From DATLSM01 sp963722965 (GTDB lineage Bacteria > Actinomycetota > Thermoleophilia > Solirubrobacterales > 70-9): a stretch of 64,000 bases of DNA. This document shows positions 17,180-25,694 of this stretch, piece after piece. The stretch spans positions 1-64,000 of the forward strand of contig CAVROX010000002.1 of NCBI GenBank assembly GCA_963722965.1. Reading direction: 5' to 3'. The stretch's first letter is position 1, and each line of letters starts with the position of its first letter. The translations under genes were made by a program, and so were the position numbers. The notes beneath the pieces are model-generated. The model saw only the letters and a program-made list of their open reading frames with translations. It searched no databases and had not been told where the DNA came from.

Positions 17180-18119
17180 CTACGCAGCGATCGGTCCTTC
17201 AGGGACGGCTGACCCCAGTGCTGCGTCCTCGAGACGGCCCGCCAAGCGGTCGATCAGTGCCGCGTAGCGCTCGATCGCCTCGCGCCCCGTGAGCGCGTTC
17301 GCTCCAGCCGGTGAGGTAGGGGACCGAGAAGCCAGAAGTGTCGAGGCCGACGGCGCCGCAGACGGTGTAGGCGGCTGACTCGACAACGACCTCCTCCTCG
17401 GCGTAGGAGAGCTTGGGGTCGTCTTCCGAGCGATCGCAGCGGACCAAGGCGTGGGCGAGCTCGTGAATCAGGGTCGCGACCTGGGCGTTTGCGGAGAAGT
17501 TCTCGTCGATTACGTCGATGACGATGCGTCGTGTGGCCGGCTCGTAATAGCCATTGGCGGCTCCTGGCACGGCCTGGATCGCGACTGGTGAGCCGATCTG
17601 CTCGCCGAACTCGGTAAGGGGCTCGAGGAGGTGGGCGAGGCCTTCGCCCGCGACCAGCTCGATCGGGGGGTCGAGGTCGACTGCGCCGCCCGGGAAGTCG
17701 GGCAGGGGGTCGACCTGGGAGCGGTCGAAGACCGCGACGAGGCGGAAGTAGGTCGGGGGCTTCTCGGCGGGATCGGCGCCGGCCTGTCTCCACTCGGCAA
17801 GCCTCTTGGCCGAGGGCGGGCAGGGTGCCCAGATGCGGATTCCGCGCTCTCCCTTGCGGACCGCGTAGCCGAGTCTCAGCCAGGCCCTGAAGCCCGCGAC
17901 CCGGGTCGAGCCGGGTCGCTGGTGGGCGATGAGCAGCTGATTGTGGAGGCTGTAGGTGCGGAAGTGGCGGCGGACTGTGAGCCAGCGCTGCCAGCCCTCG
18001 CTTGAGCGCAGCGCCTCGATCGACTCGGCCATCAGCTCTCGCTCGGCGGCTCGCCTCTGCTCGCGCTCTTGCTCCGTTGGTTTGCGGCGGCGGCGGTGGC
18101 GGGTTGTGCTCTGGCTCAT
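17180..18119 (-). CDS. ArdC-like antirestriction/zincin metallopeptidase-fold protein, frameshifted near the C terminus
   Basis: It starts at ATG 18119 behind an AGGAGG site. The N-terminal domain (about residues 25-130) matches the ArdC N-terminal ssDNA-binding domain: FRTYSLHNQLLIAHQRPGSTRVAGFRAWLRLG, then GERGIRIWAPC. The C-terminal domain has the zinc motif LIHELAHAL followed by a glutamate-rich helix (YAEEEVVVESAAYTV). Near 17315 the frame shifts; the continuation reads GANALTGREAIERYAALIDRLAGRL and ends at 17180. ArdC proteins protect incoming plasmid DNA from restriction, which fits an integrative element. Confidence 0.8.
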
Positions 18120-18793
18120 TGCGCGTCCTCCTGGGCTCGTCGGTGGAAGTCACCGAGCCAAGGGGCAGCGGTTCAGGCGGCGCGGAACCCGAGCCTCAGC
18201 GAGGGCGCGTCAGCGAGGCCCGCGAAAGCGGGCGCCTTGCAGCGCCGCCGGCCACTGCCAGGCTCGCTGTGGCTTCCCGAAGAGCCCAGGGGCGGAATGA
18301 GCAGGCGGGCGTGGCACGAGCAGGGTGCAGTCCAAAATGACCAGATGGTCTACTGCCCCTCAGGTATGGGCGCCCGCGAAAAGGGGCAAAGCGTCGGCTT
18401 GCCCCATAACGAGGCATCAACTACGCATGAATCCGCATAGCTGAGAGCGGTCGTGACCGGGTGAACCAGAGGGCGGAATCCCACTTGTGATGCCGGATGC
18501 GGCCGATGCTGGCCGATGCTCTGTCACGCCGGATACCGCCGGCTCATTGCCGCAGCGTCAATCGAAGGCTTGGTCGTCTCCCGCGGAGTGCCGACTGCTC
18601 TTCCATCCGGCGGATGCTCGCCGATGCGGAGTTCAGACGCCCGCTCGTCGTCCGGACCGGGAGCGCGACCTGTGTTGTCGACGCCCTCGCGAGCGCGCAA
18701 ATGCGGAAGCCTCAAGGGCGGCTCAGGACACCTATCGCGTCTGCATTGCCTACGTCGCCTTTCCGGTGGCGCTTCGCGCGAGTGTCGGCCGTT

Positions 18794-19987
18794 TCACTGG
18801 CCGCCAGCGGAAGGCGCACCTCGATCTTCAAGCCCGCCTCGATTCTCGCGCTTGATCGTCATCGTGCCCTGGTGGGCACGAGCGACCGCTTGCACAATCG
18901 CGAGCCCCAACCCATGCCCGTCACCAACACGTGCCCTGCCGCCACGCCGAAAAGCCTGTGCGAGCTCCTGCACCTCTTCGGCGGCCACGAGATGGCCGCT
19001 GTTAGCGACCGCGAGCAGCGCCGTATCACCATCGACCGCTGTCCGAAGCCTGATCCAGCCATCGTCGCGATTGTGCTTGATGGCGTTGCTGAGCAGGTTG
19101 CCCACCAGCAGCGTCAGCAGTCGCCGGTCGCCGTGCATGACCGCCGGCGCGAGCTGGTGGTCGATGCGCAGCCGGCGAGCGGCCACGCGGGCACCCGCAT
19201 CCGCGAATGCTTCGCGAGCTATCTGCGCCAGGTCCACATCCTCCAGCACGAGCAGCTCGGGCTCGCTGCGGGCCAGCGCCAGCAGTGCCTCGATCAGCTC
19301 CTCGCTACGGGCGAGCTGGCGCCGGAGCACCAGCGTCGCCGCTTCAACGTCTGCGGCCGCCGCGTGTGGGTCGGCCGCCAGCACCTCGACCTCGGCTCGC
19401 ATCGTCGCCAGTGGCGTGCGCAGCTCGTGCGAGGCGTCGGCGACAAAGCGTCGCTGTGCGCTGAACACCCTGTCGAGTCGTGCGAGCATACCGTCGAAGG
19501 TATCCGCAAGCTCTCGCAGCTCGTCGCGAGGTCCCTCCAGGCCGATCCGCTCGTTGAGGTTCCTGCCCGTGACACGCTCGGCGACCGACGTTATCCGGCG
19601 GACCGAGCGCAGCAGCCGCCCAGCCAGCAGCCAGCCGAGCGCGACCGCGACCAGCACCACGCCGGCCAGCACGGCGAGGTACTGCTTCACGAGCTGATCG
19701 AGCGTGTGCCCGGCAAGGGCGCGTTGGGCAGCCAGCGAGGGGGAATAGGATTTGGTGGACGAGGAGAGCGCGCCCCTCGACGGTTTGCCCGGTGGAGGAC
19801 CGGCGGAACGGGACTGGGTGTGCGCAGTCGCCGCCGGCCCCTCCGAGCCCGAGCCCTCCATTGGGGGCGTGGTATTGAGGTTGGAGCTGACGAGCCCGTA
19901 GCTGATCGCGAGCAGCGCGGCGCCTGAGATGACCAGCAGCAGGCCGATCAGCACAGCGAGGCGAACGCGGAGGCTCAGCCGGCTCAC
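18794..19987 (-). CDS. Membrane sensor histidine kinase
   Basis: GTG 19987 overlaps the stop of the response regulator (GTGA). The first membrane helix is LAVLIGLLLVISGAALLAIS, followed by an about 90-residue extracytoplasmic Ser/Pro/Gly-rich region, a second helix YLAVLAGVVLVAVALGWLLAG, a HAMP linker, the H-box FVADASHELRTPLATM, and N/G boxes (LLSNAIKHN, GDGHGLGLAIVQ). Near 18836 one base seems missing: the alternate frame reads GLKIEVRLPLAASE, a normal kinase C terminus, and runs to a stop at 18712. Together with the regulator it forms an OmpR-type two-component system. The signal is unknown, though a His-rich secreted protein is encoded just upstream in the same direction. The 670 bases before it (18120-18793) show no gene. 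Confidence 0.88.
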   Translation of the reverse strand: MSRLSLRVRLAVLIGLLLVISGAALLAISYGLVSSNLNTTPPMEGSGSEGPAATAHTQSRSAGPPPGKPSRGALSSSTKSYSPSLAAQRALAGHTLDQLVKQYLAVLAGVVLVAVALGWLLAGRLLRSVRRITSVAERVTGRNLNERIGLEGPRDELRELADTFDGMLARLDRVFSAQRRFVADASHELRTPLATMRAEVEVLAADPHAAAADVEAATLVLRRQLARSEELIEALLALARSEPELLVLEDVDLAQIAREAFADAGARVAARRLRIDHQLAPAVMHGDRRLLTLLVGNLLSNAIKHNRDDGWIRLRTAVDGDTALLAVANSGHLVAAEEVQELAQAFRRGGRARVGDGHGLGLAIVQAVARAHQGTMTIKRENRGGLEDRGAPSAGGQ

Positions 19988-20649
19988 GTGCTCTGCCCGA
20001 TCCGGTAGCCGGCGCCGGGCAGCGTCTCGATCAGCGGCGGATTGCCGAGCTTGCGGCGCAGCGTGGACATCGTGACGCGTACCGCCGCGGTGAATGGGTC
20101 GGCGTTCTCGTCCCACACGCGCGTGAGCAGCTCCTCCGCGCTCAGGACGCACCCGTCGGCGGCGATCAGCGCTTCGAGCACCCCGAACTCCTTGACTGTG
20201 AGCATCAGCTCGCGCTCGCCTCGCCTCGCGCGCCTGCGCGGGGTGTCCAGCTCGACGTCCGCGACGAACAGGACGGGGGGGCGCTGGCGCCCTGCGCGCC
20301 TGCCGAGCGCGAGCACGCGCGCCGCCAGCTCGGCGAACGCGAAGGGCTTGCCGAGGTAGTCGTCAGCGCCGATCGCAAGACCCGCCACGCGATCCGCGAC
20401 TTCGCCGGCCGCAGTCAACATCAGCACCGTCGGTGGCGAGTCGAGCGCGCTCAGCTGACGACACACCTCGTCACCGTGCACCTCGGGAAGGTCGCGGTCG
20501 AGCACGACGACGTCATAGCTGATGAGGCCGGCCTTCACGAGCGCTTCCCGCCCATCGCCCGCCACATCGACCGCGAGCCCCTCGCGGCGAAGGCCACGAG
20601 CGACGGCCGTCGCCATGTCCCTTTCGTCCTCGACAATCAGCACACGCAT
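19984..20649 (-). CDS. OmpR/PhoB-family response regulator
   Basis: The 221-residue protein has an N-terminal receiver domain (MRVLIVEDERDMATAV, phospho-acceptor Asp51 in VVVLDRDLPEVHG, Thr in LMLTAAG, Lys in YLGKPFAF). A C-terminal winged-helix DNA-binding domain follows (ELMLTVKEFGVLEALIAADG, RVWDENADPFTAAVRVTMSTLRRKLG, PGAGYRIG). The stop overlaps the kinase GTG start, so the pair is translationally coupled. It is the likely activator or repressor of the upstream secreted-protein gene. Confidence 0.92.
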   Translation of the reverse strand: MRVLIVEDERDMATAVARGLRREGLAVDVAGDGREALVKAGLISYDVVVLDRDLPEVHGDEVCRQLSALDSPPTVLMLTAAGEVADRVAGLAIGADDYLGKPFAFAELAARVLALGRRAGRQRPPVLFVADVELDTPRRRARRGERELMLTVKEFGVLEALIAADGCVLSAEELLTRVWDENADPFTAAVRVTMSTLRRKLGNPPLIETLPGAGYRIGQST

Positions 20650-20710
20650 GAGCGGATCGTAGGCGCGCCCCCGCCCGGATCGAACCCGGGCGAGGCGCGC
20701 GACTTCCCCT

Positions 20711-21139
20711 TTACTCGCCTTCGAGCGTGCCTTCAGGCGCTCTCGGCGCCGGAGCCCCCGCGGCCACGCTCACCGTCGACCCCGACCCCGCCGAGCACTG
20801 CGGCGGTGCCTGTTCCGCCACGGGCCCCGCCGGCGCCGGCGGAGGCCCTGCAGGTTCTGGGCCTGACTGGCCGGAAGGAGGCGCCCCAGGCGCAGCCGAG
20901 CCACCGGCGGGAGCCAGCGCTGCCTTTTCAGTTGTAGTACCCGACGGCGGCGCAGGACAGGTGGCAGCGCTGGCCCTCGCGTGGCTGGCCTTCGCATGCT
21001 TAGCGTGGTGGGTGCCGCTCGCCTTGGCGACGTGATGGTGTCCGTCCTGCGCGAGGGCGATACCGACGGTCAAAAGCGCCGCCGCACCGGTGAGCGCTAG
21101 CAGGACGCCTACTGAACGGGTGAGCCTTTTGTACAACAT
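20711..21139 (-). CDS. Secreted His- and Ala/Pro-rich protein
   Basis: From ATG 21139 (with GGAGG upstream on the coding strand) the 142-residue product has a signal peptide (SVGVLLALTGAALLTVG region) and a His-rich segment just after cleavage (DGHHHVAKASGTHHAKHAKASHARAS). A long Pro/Ala/Gly-rich, low-complexity tail with two cysteines (TCPAPPSG and PPQCSAG) follows. It lies 61 bases upstream of the two-component system in the same direction. The His-rich stretch suggests binding of a divalent metal at the cell surface; this is inference only. Confidence 0.6.
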   Translation of the reverse strand: MLYKRLTRSVGVLLALTGAAALLTVGIALAQDGHHHVAKASGTHHAKHAKASHARASAATCPAPPSGTTTEKAALAPAGGSAAPGAPPSGQSGPEPAGPPPAPAGPVAEQAPPQCSAGSGSTVSVAAGAPAPRAPEGTLEGE

Positions 21140-21555
21140 ATGGAGAAACCTCCAGTTCGATTTGCATGGGCGCGTCGCGTCGCGCGACGCCAATTGCCGT
21201 TGTAGCTGGGCGGATGTTTTGTGGATGTATGGCGCCCTGAGAATGACCCGTCCCGACCTCGCTCTTGCGTGACCGCTCCAGCAGACCCCTCGCTTCCGCT
21301 CTGGCGACCTTGCGAGCGCGTTCGACGGATGTCTCCGCGCTCCCGTAGCGCTCGCACAGGTGAAGCAGGCACCCTGCTTTCCGCGCAACGGATCTTTCGC
21401 CGAGGCCGGCGACATGCTCGTAGCACAGCGGAAGCAGGGCGATGCTTTTCGCAGCCAGAGTGCCGCTCCATGGTCTTTGCGGCGCTCTGGCCTGATGCGA
21501 AACGGGCCGCGCCGGAGGTCGCGTGTGTAACGAGGTTGGCGGTTTTGGCCAAGTA

Positions 21556-22134
21556 GTGAGTGTGAGCGGTGTTCGTCATTCAGTTGGTTCGATTCCCTCG
21601 ACTGTTGGGGGCTCGATCGAATCGGGTGCGACGGCGGAGTTCGAGGTCTTCTACCGGGCGAACGTGGGGGATGTGACCGCGTTCTTTGCTCGCCGCTGCT
21701 CGGAGCCGCAGCTGGTGGCTGATCTCACCTCGGAGGTGTTCTTGCAGGCGCTGGCGTCGCTGGACAGCTTCGACCCTGATCGGGGAATCGCCCGGGGGTG
21801 GCTGTTCGGCATCGTGCGGCGGGTCTGGGCGCAGCACTGCGAGCGAGCGGCCAGGGGTCGTGAGGCGATCACTGCGCTGGCGGCCCACCGTCAGCTGGGT
21901 GACGATGAGATCGAGGACATCGCGATGAGGATCGACGCGCAACGGACAGCTCGGGAGCTGCTCGCCGGTTGCGAAGGGCTCTCAGACCTGGAGCGGGCTG
22001 CGGTGGAGCTGGTCGATCTGACGGGACTTGAGCCACGGGAGGCGGCGAGCGTGCTGGGTATCTCAGCGGGCGCGCTGCGCGTCCGGCTCTTCCGTGCACG
22101 AAAGCGACTTGGCAAACCAAAGGAGAACCGATGA
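21556..22134 (+). CDS. ECF RNA polymerase sigma factor
   Basis: The region 2 part reads FEVFYRANVGDVTAFFARRCSEPQLVADLTSEVFLQALASL with the ECF motif LVADLTSEVF, then GWLFGIVRRVWAQH. Region 4 reads LSDLERAAVELVDLTGLEPREAASVLGISAGALRVRLFRARKRL. GTG 21556 is taken as the start; GTG 21523 is an alternative 11 codons upstream. The gene ends in an ATGA overlap with a membrane protein gene, the classical sigma/anti-sigma arrangement. The 415 bases upstream (21140-21555) hold no gene. Confidence 0.88.
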   Translation: MSVSGVRHSVGSIPSTVGGSIESGATAEFEVFYRANVGDVTAFFARRCSEPQLVADLTSEVFLQALASLDSFDPDRGIARGWLFGIVRRVWAQHCERAARGREAITALAAHRQLGDDEIEDIAMRIDAQRTARELLAGCEGLSDLERAAVELVDLTGLEPREAASVLGISAGALRVRLFRARKRLGKPKENR

Positions 22135-22781
22135 GCAACTTTGAAGATCAACTCTGGTCACAGCTGGTCCGCGAGCGCGGGGAGCAGATGCGCGCCGCCC
22201 CGGGAGCCACAGCAGCACTCGCGTCATCTGTGACGGCCACCAGGCCCGCAACTCAATGCGCTCCCCGCTCTCGCCGTCCGGCGCTGCTGACCCGCTTGCG
22301 CCGTCCGGCGCTGCTGACCGGGTCCGCGCTTGGCATCGCCGGACTGGCGACCGCCGGCGTGTTCGCACTCAGCAGCGCTTCGCCAGCATTCGCGGTCACA
22401 AAGAACCCCGACGGGACGGTCGCCATCACCCTGAGCGACCTTTCCGACCTTCCCGCGCTCAACCAGAAGCTCGCCCAAGACGGGGTTCCTGTCACGGCCG
22501 TCCCAATCAGCACGAGCTGCTCGGCTACTGGAGCGATCACCAACCCCTCCGGCGAGGGCACGCCCAGCACCTCAGCCGGTCAAGAGACCACCAACCTGAT
22601 CACGATCGATCCCAGCCAGATCCCCAGCGGAGACATCGGAGTGCTCGGAGCTAGCCAGACCGCGTCAGGTCAAGTCACGCTGCTATTCGGCGACACGACC
22701 CAGCCAGCCCCATCCTGCCTGAACAGCGCGGCCTTCAACCGGTCCCAGCCAGGCGATACTTCAACACGAGGCACCCCGTGA
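22131..22781 (+). CDS. Putative membrane anti-sigma factor or sigma-linked membrane protein
   Basis: The 216-residue protein starts at an ATG overlapping the sigma stop. The N-terminal 60 residues are cytoplasmic and Arg-rich, followed by one membrane helix (ALLTGSALGIAGLATAGVFALSS) and an extracytoplasmic domain (AVTKNPDGTVAITLSDLSDLPALNQKLAQDGVPV). This topology and the coupling to the sigma gene suggest control of sigma activity. A zinc-binding anti-sigma HxxxCxxC motif is not present, so it is not a ZAS-type anti-sigma. The stretch 22782-23434 contains no supportable gene, only a short coding-like remnant near 23162-23278. Confidence 0.65.
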   Translation: MSNFEDQLWSQLVRERGEQMRAAPGATAALASSVTATRPATQCAPRSRRPALLTRLRRPALLTGSALGIAGLATAGVFALSSASPAFAVTKNPDGTVAITLSDLSDLPALNQKLAQDGVPVTAVPISTSCSATGAITNPSGEGTPSTSAGQETTNLITIDPSQIPSGDIGVLGASQTASGQVTLLFGDTTQPAPSCLNSAAFNRSQPGDTSTRGTP

Positions 22782-23434
22782 CTGATCGATCCGGCGACCA
22801 CCGCCAACGCGTCACGCCTACACAAGACTCGCCACGCGAAGGTCAGAGGGCGCCAACGGCTCACCCAGCCGCGTCCCGCTGACCTGGCGCCAGGAGCGCT
22901 GGTTCACCGACAACCGCCTCCGCACTGTTTCGATTACACCCGACCTCGGCAAGCCGGGGACGGGCGCGACGGTGTGGGAGCGGTAGGACTGGCGCCTACT
23001 GTCAGCCAGCCGAGGACTAGCCACACACTCAGCGCCGCACCCGCTTTCCCCCTCCGCCGAACTGAGCAACCAGGCTGGAAACGGGCCGCCTTCCACAAAG
23101 GGTCTAGCAGCATCAGTGCGCCGTACCCGTGAAATATGCAGAGTAGGTCTGACTCCACTCACAGCTCAACGACCTGCTCGTCGCCAACAGCAGGGCGCCT
23201 GCTTTGCCTGCGCGAGCGCTAGCCGACGCCGCCGGTGAGGAGGTGCCCGCTCTGGACGATTCCGGGCACGCCGACTGAGGATCGGGCATACGCCCGCTCG
23301 TGTAGGGCGAAGCGGAAGCGCTCGCTCTGCCGCATCGCCGACCTGGTCCTCGTCCCTTGCGCAAGTCTCGATCATGGTGGGGGTAGGCCTGTTCACATCG
23401 CAATCGAGAAGCAGGCGACGCTTTGCCGCTTAAT

Positions 23435-23800
23435 TCAGGCATCGCCGCGCCAGCCGAGCGCGCGACGATCTCTCGGCGCCAGCTTGCTTACGACTACGTC
23501 GTAGGAGTCCTCGATCATGTCGCGGATCGTTTCGTCGGGTAGTGAGTTGTCGAGGATCACGGTGTTCCAGTGTCGCTTGTTGAGGTGATAGCCGGGGATC
23601 ACCGCGGCGTGTGTCTCGCGTAGCGCCTCGGCGAGCGCGGGCTCGCACTTGAGGCTGACGCGGAGCGAGTCCGTGCCGAGCTGGGTGAGCGCGAACATCT
23701 TCCCGGCGACCTTGAAGACGGAGGTCCGAGGGCCGAATGGGAACGTCTCCTCGGCTCCGGTGAACGCGAGGCAGTGATCGCGCAGCTCGGCAGGGTTCAT
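23435..23800 (-). CDS. MmcQ/YjbR-family protein
   Basis: The 121-residue protein follows the family pattern: ELRDHCLAFTGAEETFPFGPRTSVFKVAGKMFAL near the N terminus, SLKCEPALAEALRE, VIPGYHLNKRHWNTVILDNSLPDETIRDMIEDSYDVVV near the C terminus. This fold (CyaY-like/YjbR) is a small DNA-binding or unknown-function domain. It stands alone, with low-complexity or gene-free DNA on both sides. Confidence 0.85.
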   Translation of the reverse strand: MNPAELRDHCLAFTGAEETFPFGPRTSVFKVAGKMFALTQLGTDSLRVSLKCEPALAEALRETHAAVIPGYHLNKRHWNTVILDNSLPDETIRDMIEDSYDVVVSKLAPRDRRALGWRGDA

Positions 23801-24006
23801 CGCCCCAGCTCAGTGCGGTTTGGGGGCGGCGGCAGGAAGCGCAGGGACTCGGCATCTGAATACCCGGACGGCGTGTAGGGCCAGGATCCAGCTACAAATC
23901 GAGCGGGGGGGCTGTTTGGTCTAGTTCCGACAGGAAACGGGGAAAGCCAGCGCGCTCGCCGCTGAGACGTGCTCCTCGTCCCGATCGCTGTTCACCCGCG
24001 AGAGGG

Positions 24007-24040
24007 CCGCAGGTTCGAAACCCGCCTCGCGCGTCACCTA
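24007..24040 (+). other. Possible tRNA 3'-end fragment
   Basis: The segment has a T-arm-like sequence GCAGG-TTCGAAA-CCCGC, one mismatch in the stem, followed by 7 bases CTCGCGC in the acceptor position. No 5' half is present. It could be a relict attachment site of another element, or chance. Confidence 0.25.
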
Positions 24041-24045
24041 ACAAC

Positions 24046-24483
24046 CTAGTGCCGTTCGACGAGCGCTTTGAAGTTGTGGAGAGCTTCTTCGAGACTCTTG
24101 GCATTCATGCGCTTAACGATGAGCGCATCAGCGATCTTGCCGAACACGCCGCCCGGCAGCGCGTAGTCGAACGTCGTGGTCAGACGTGTTCCATCGCCTT
24201 CCGGGGTGAGCTCCCAGCGAGCGCGCCCCGACAACATGCCGTCTATCTGGAGAAGCTGCAGCTTGCCCGGCTGGTAGTCGAGAACCGTCTCGGTGATCGG
24301 CATGGACATGCCCGCCGACTTCACCTTGAAGGCGACCTTGCCCCCTTCTTCGGGGAAGGGAGCGGTGATGTCGATCTCCGTCATGCCCGGATACCAGTCC
24401 GGCCAGCGACTGGCATCGCTCAAGAGCGCCATAGTCTCCTGCGGCGAGGCCTTGATCTGGACATTGCGTTGCACGATCGCCAT
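24046..24483 (-). CDS. SRPBCC (START/Bet v1-like) family protein, polyketide cyclase type
   Basis: The 145-residue protein begins MAIVQRNVQIKASPQETMAL and has the typical SRPBCC order: SDASRWPDWYPGMTEIDI, then a beta-sheet core with KVKSAGMSMPITETVLDYQPGKLQLLQIDG, then WELTPEGDGTRLTTTFDYALPGGVFGKIADAL, and a long C-terminal helix. Members bind hydrophobic ligands or act as coenzyme-Q-binding or cyclase-like proteins. No substrate can be assigned. It is transcribed away from the excisionase-like gene. Confidence 0.85.
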   Translation of the reverse strand: MAIVQRNVQIKASPQETMALLSDASRWPDWYPGMTEIDITAPFPEEGGKVAFKVKSAGMSMPITETVLDYQPGKLQLLQIDGMLSGRARWELTPEGDGTRLTTTFDYALPGGVFGKIADALIVKRMNAKSLEEALHNFKALVERH

Positions 24484-24737
24484 CGTGGATCTCCCCGCTC
24501 TCTGTTGTGTGTCGTTATGCCTCCGCGACGCGGCTGCGGGAGTCGGCTGGGGCCGAACCGGATAGACCCAGCGTCAAGCCGCGCTCCCCGCGTGCCTTTC
24601 CGTCACGATTCGAAGTCTATGCCCGCCGCGTTGCTGCTTCGCGCGAGAGGGGGCGTCTGCTGTCCCGTCAGCAGACGCCCCCTCTGGACGAACAGCGAGC
24701 GTGGCGCAGCTTCACGCACCAAACGACAGCAAGGGTG

Positions 24738-25025
24738 ATGGCATCGAACACAGACCAGGCGGTTGAGCCCAAGGCGAACGGCCGGGGACGCCTCGCTCCG
24801 TTCGGCGAGCATGGAGATGGCATGAGTCTGACCCGGGCCGAGCTGCTGACGGCTGACGAGGTGGCCGAGCTGTTGCAGCTGCGGCCGTCGACGGTCCAGG
24901 ATTACGCGCGCCGGGGGATCATTCCGAGCTTCAAGCTCGGCCGCTTTCGGCGCTTCCTGCGAGCTGATGTGGAGGCCACCTTGAAGCTCTTGCGCGAGTC
25001 GGGTGGGTATCCATCGCCGCGCTGA
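24738..25025 (+). CDS. Excisionase-like MerR-type helix-turn-helix protein
   Basis: The 95-residue protein starts at ATG 24738. Its core is LTADEVAELLQLRPSTVQDYARRGIIPSFKLGRFRRFLRADVEATL, the classical excisionase/MerR-fold helix-turn-helix used as a directionality factor by integrative elements. The extended N terminus (MASNTDQAVEPKANGRGRLA) is shared with the broken copy at 16740. Position about 1.6 kb from the integrase fits a recombination module. Confidence 0.82.
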   Translation: MASNTDQAVEPKANGRGRLAPFGEHGDGMSLTRAELLTADEVAELLQLRPSTVQDYARRGIIPSFKLGRFRRFLRADVEATLKLLRESGGYPSPR

Positions 25026-25044
25026 TCAGCCGAGCTCGTGCGAG

Positions 25045-25067
25045 AAACGTGGCAAAACGCCACGTTT
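25045..25067. promoter_or_regulatory. AbiEi operator copy 1
   Basis: Perfect inverted repeat AAACGTGGC-N5-GCCACGTTT. The arms are nine bases and the spacer is AAAAC. It lies in the leader of the abiEi gene. AbiEi antitoxins of the same type IV family repress their operon by binding paired inverted repeats. Confidence 0.75.
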
Positions 25068-25101
25068 TACGCGGCGTTGCATGCTATTCTCCGGGATCAC
25101 G

Positions 25102-25124
25102 AAACGTGGCAAAACGCCACGTTT
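25102..25124. promoter_or_regulatory. AbiEi operator copy 2
   Basis: A second, identical AAACGTGGC-N5-GCCACGTTT repeat lies 57 bases downstream, centre to centre, and 12 bases before the chosen abiEi start. A TATTCT -10-like hexamer (25085-25090) lies between the two copies, so occupation of both would close the promoter. Confidence 0.75.
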
Positions 25125-25136
25125 TCGGAACCACCA

Positions 25137-25694
25137 ATGCCGGGACGCATCTACAAGACCCTCGCCGAGATCGCCGTCGACCAGCACGGCTACGTGACCA
25201 CGCAGGACGCCGAGGAGCACGGCGTCGATCCCCATCGCCTGATCGAGATGGCCAGGCGCGGCAGCATCGAGCGCGTCGCCCACGGCGTCTATCGGATGCC
25301 GGTCGTGGCCCCCACCGGCTTGGAGCAGCTCGTGGAGGCGACGCTGTGGCCCCGCCGCCGAGGCGTGCTCTCCCACGAGACTGCGCTGGACCTGCACGAC
25401 CTGTGCGACGTCAACCCGGCGAAGATCCACATCACGGTGCCGGCCGCCTATCGCCTCAGCCGCCTGGCCCCGCCGCTCTATGAGATTCATCGCCGCGACC
25501 TAGACGCCGGCGAGGTGACGAGATACGAAGGCATCCCGGTGGTGACGCCGCTGCGCGCGATCCTCGATGGGATCGAGACCCATCTGCGCGGCGATCTGCT
25601 GCGCCAGGCGATCGAGACGGCCCGCCGACGTGGCTTGGTCAGGCGCGGCGACCTCGAGAAGCTCGATGAGCTGGCTGGCGCGGCGCGGCGATGA
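25137..25694 (+). CDS. abiEi: AbiEi-type antitoxin / transcriptional regulator
   Basis: ATG 25137 (MPGRIYKTLAEIAVDQHGYVTTQD) is taken because the frame upstream runs through the two operators. The N-terminal winged helix (HGYVTTQDAEEHGVDPHRLIEMARRGSIERVAHGVYRMP) and the following AbiEi C-terminal-like domain (WPRRRGVLSHETALDLHDLCDVNPAKIHITVP) are typical. It antagonises the AbiEii toxin and autorepresses in characterised systems. The ATGA overlap with the toxin gene couples the two. Confidence 0.88.
   Translation: MPGRIYKTLAEIAVDQHGYVTTQDAEEHGVDPHRLIEMARRGSIERVAHGVYRMPVVAPTGLEQLVEATLWPRRRGVLSHETALDLHDLCDVNPAKIHITVPAAYRLSRLAPPLYEIHRRDLDAGEVTRYEGIPVVTPLRAILDGIETHLRGDLLRQAIETARRRGLVRRGDLEKLDELAGAARR

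Noticed and set aside
18497..19927. 476-codon plus-strand frame
   Set aside because: It is antisense to the histidine kinase, whose H, N and G boxes are clear.
22982..23434. Short coding-like stretch (about 23162-23278)
   Set aside because: No start, no ribosome site and no recognisable family; it may be a remnant but cannot be supported as a gene.
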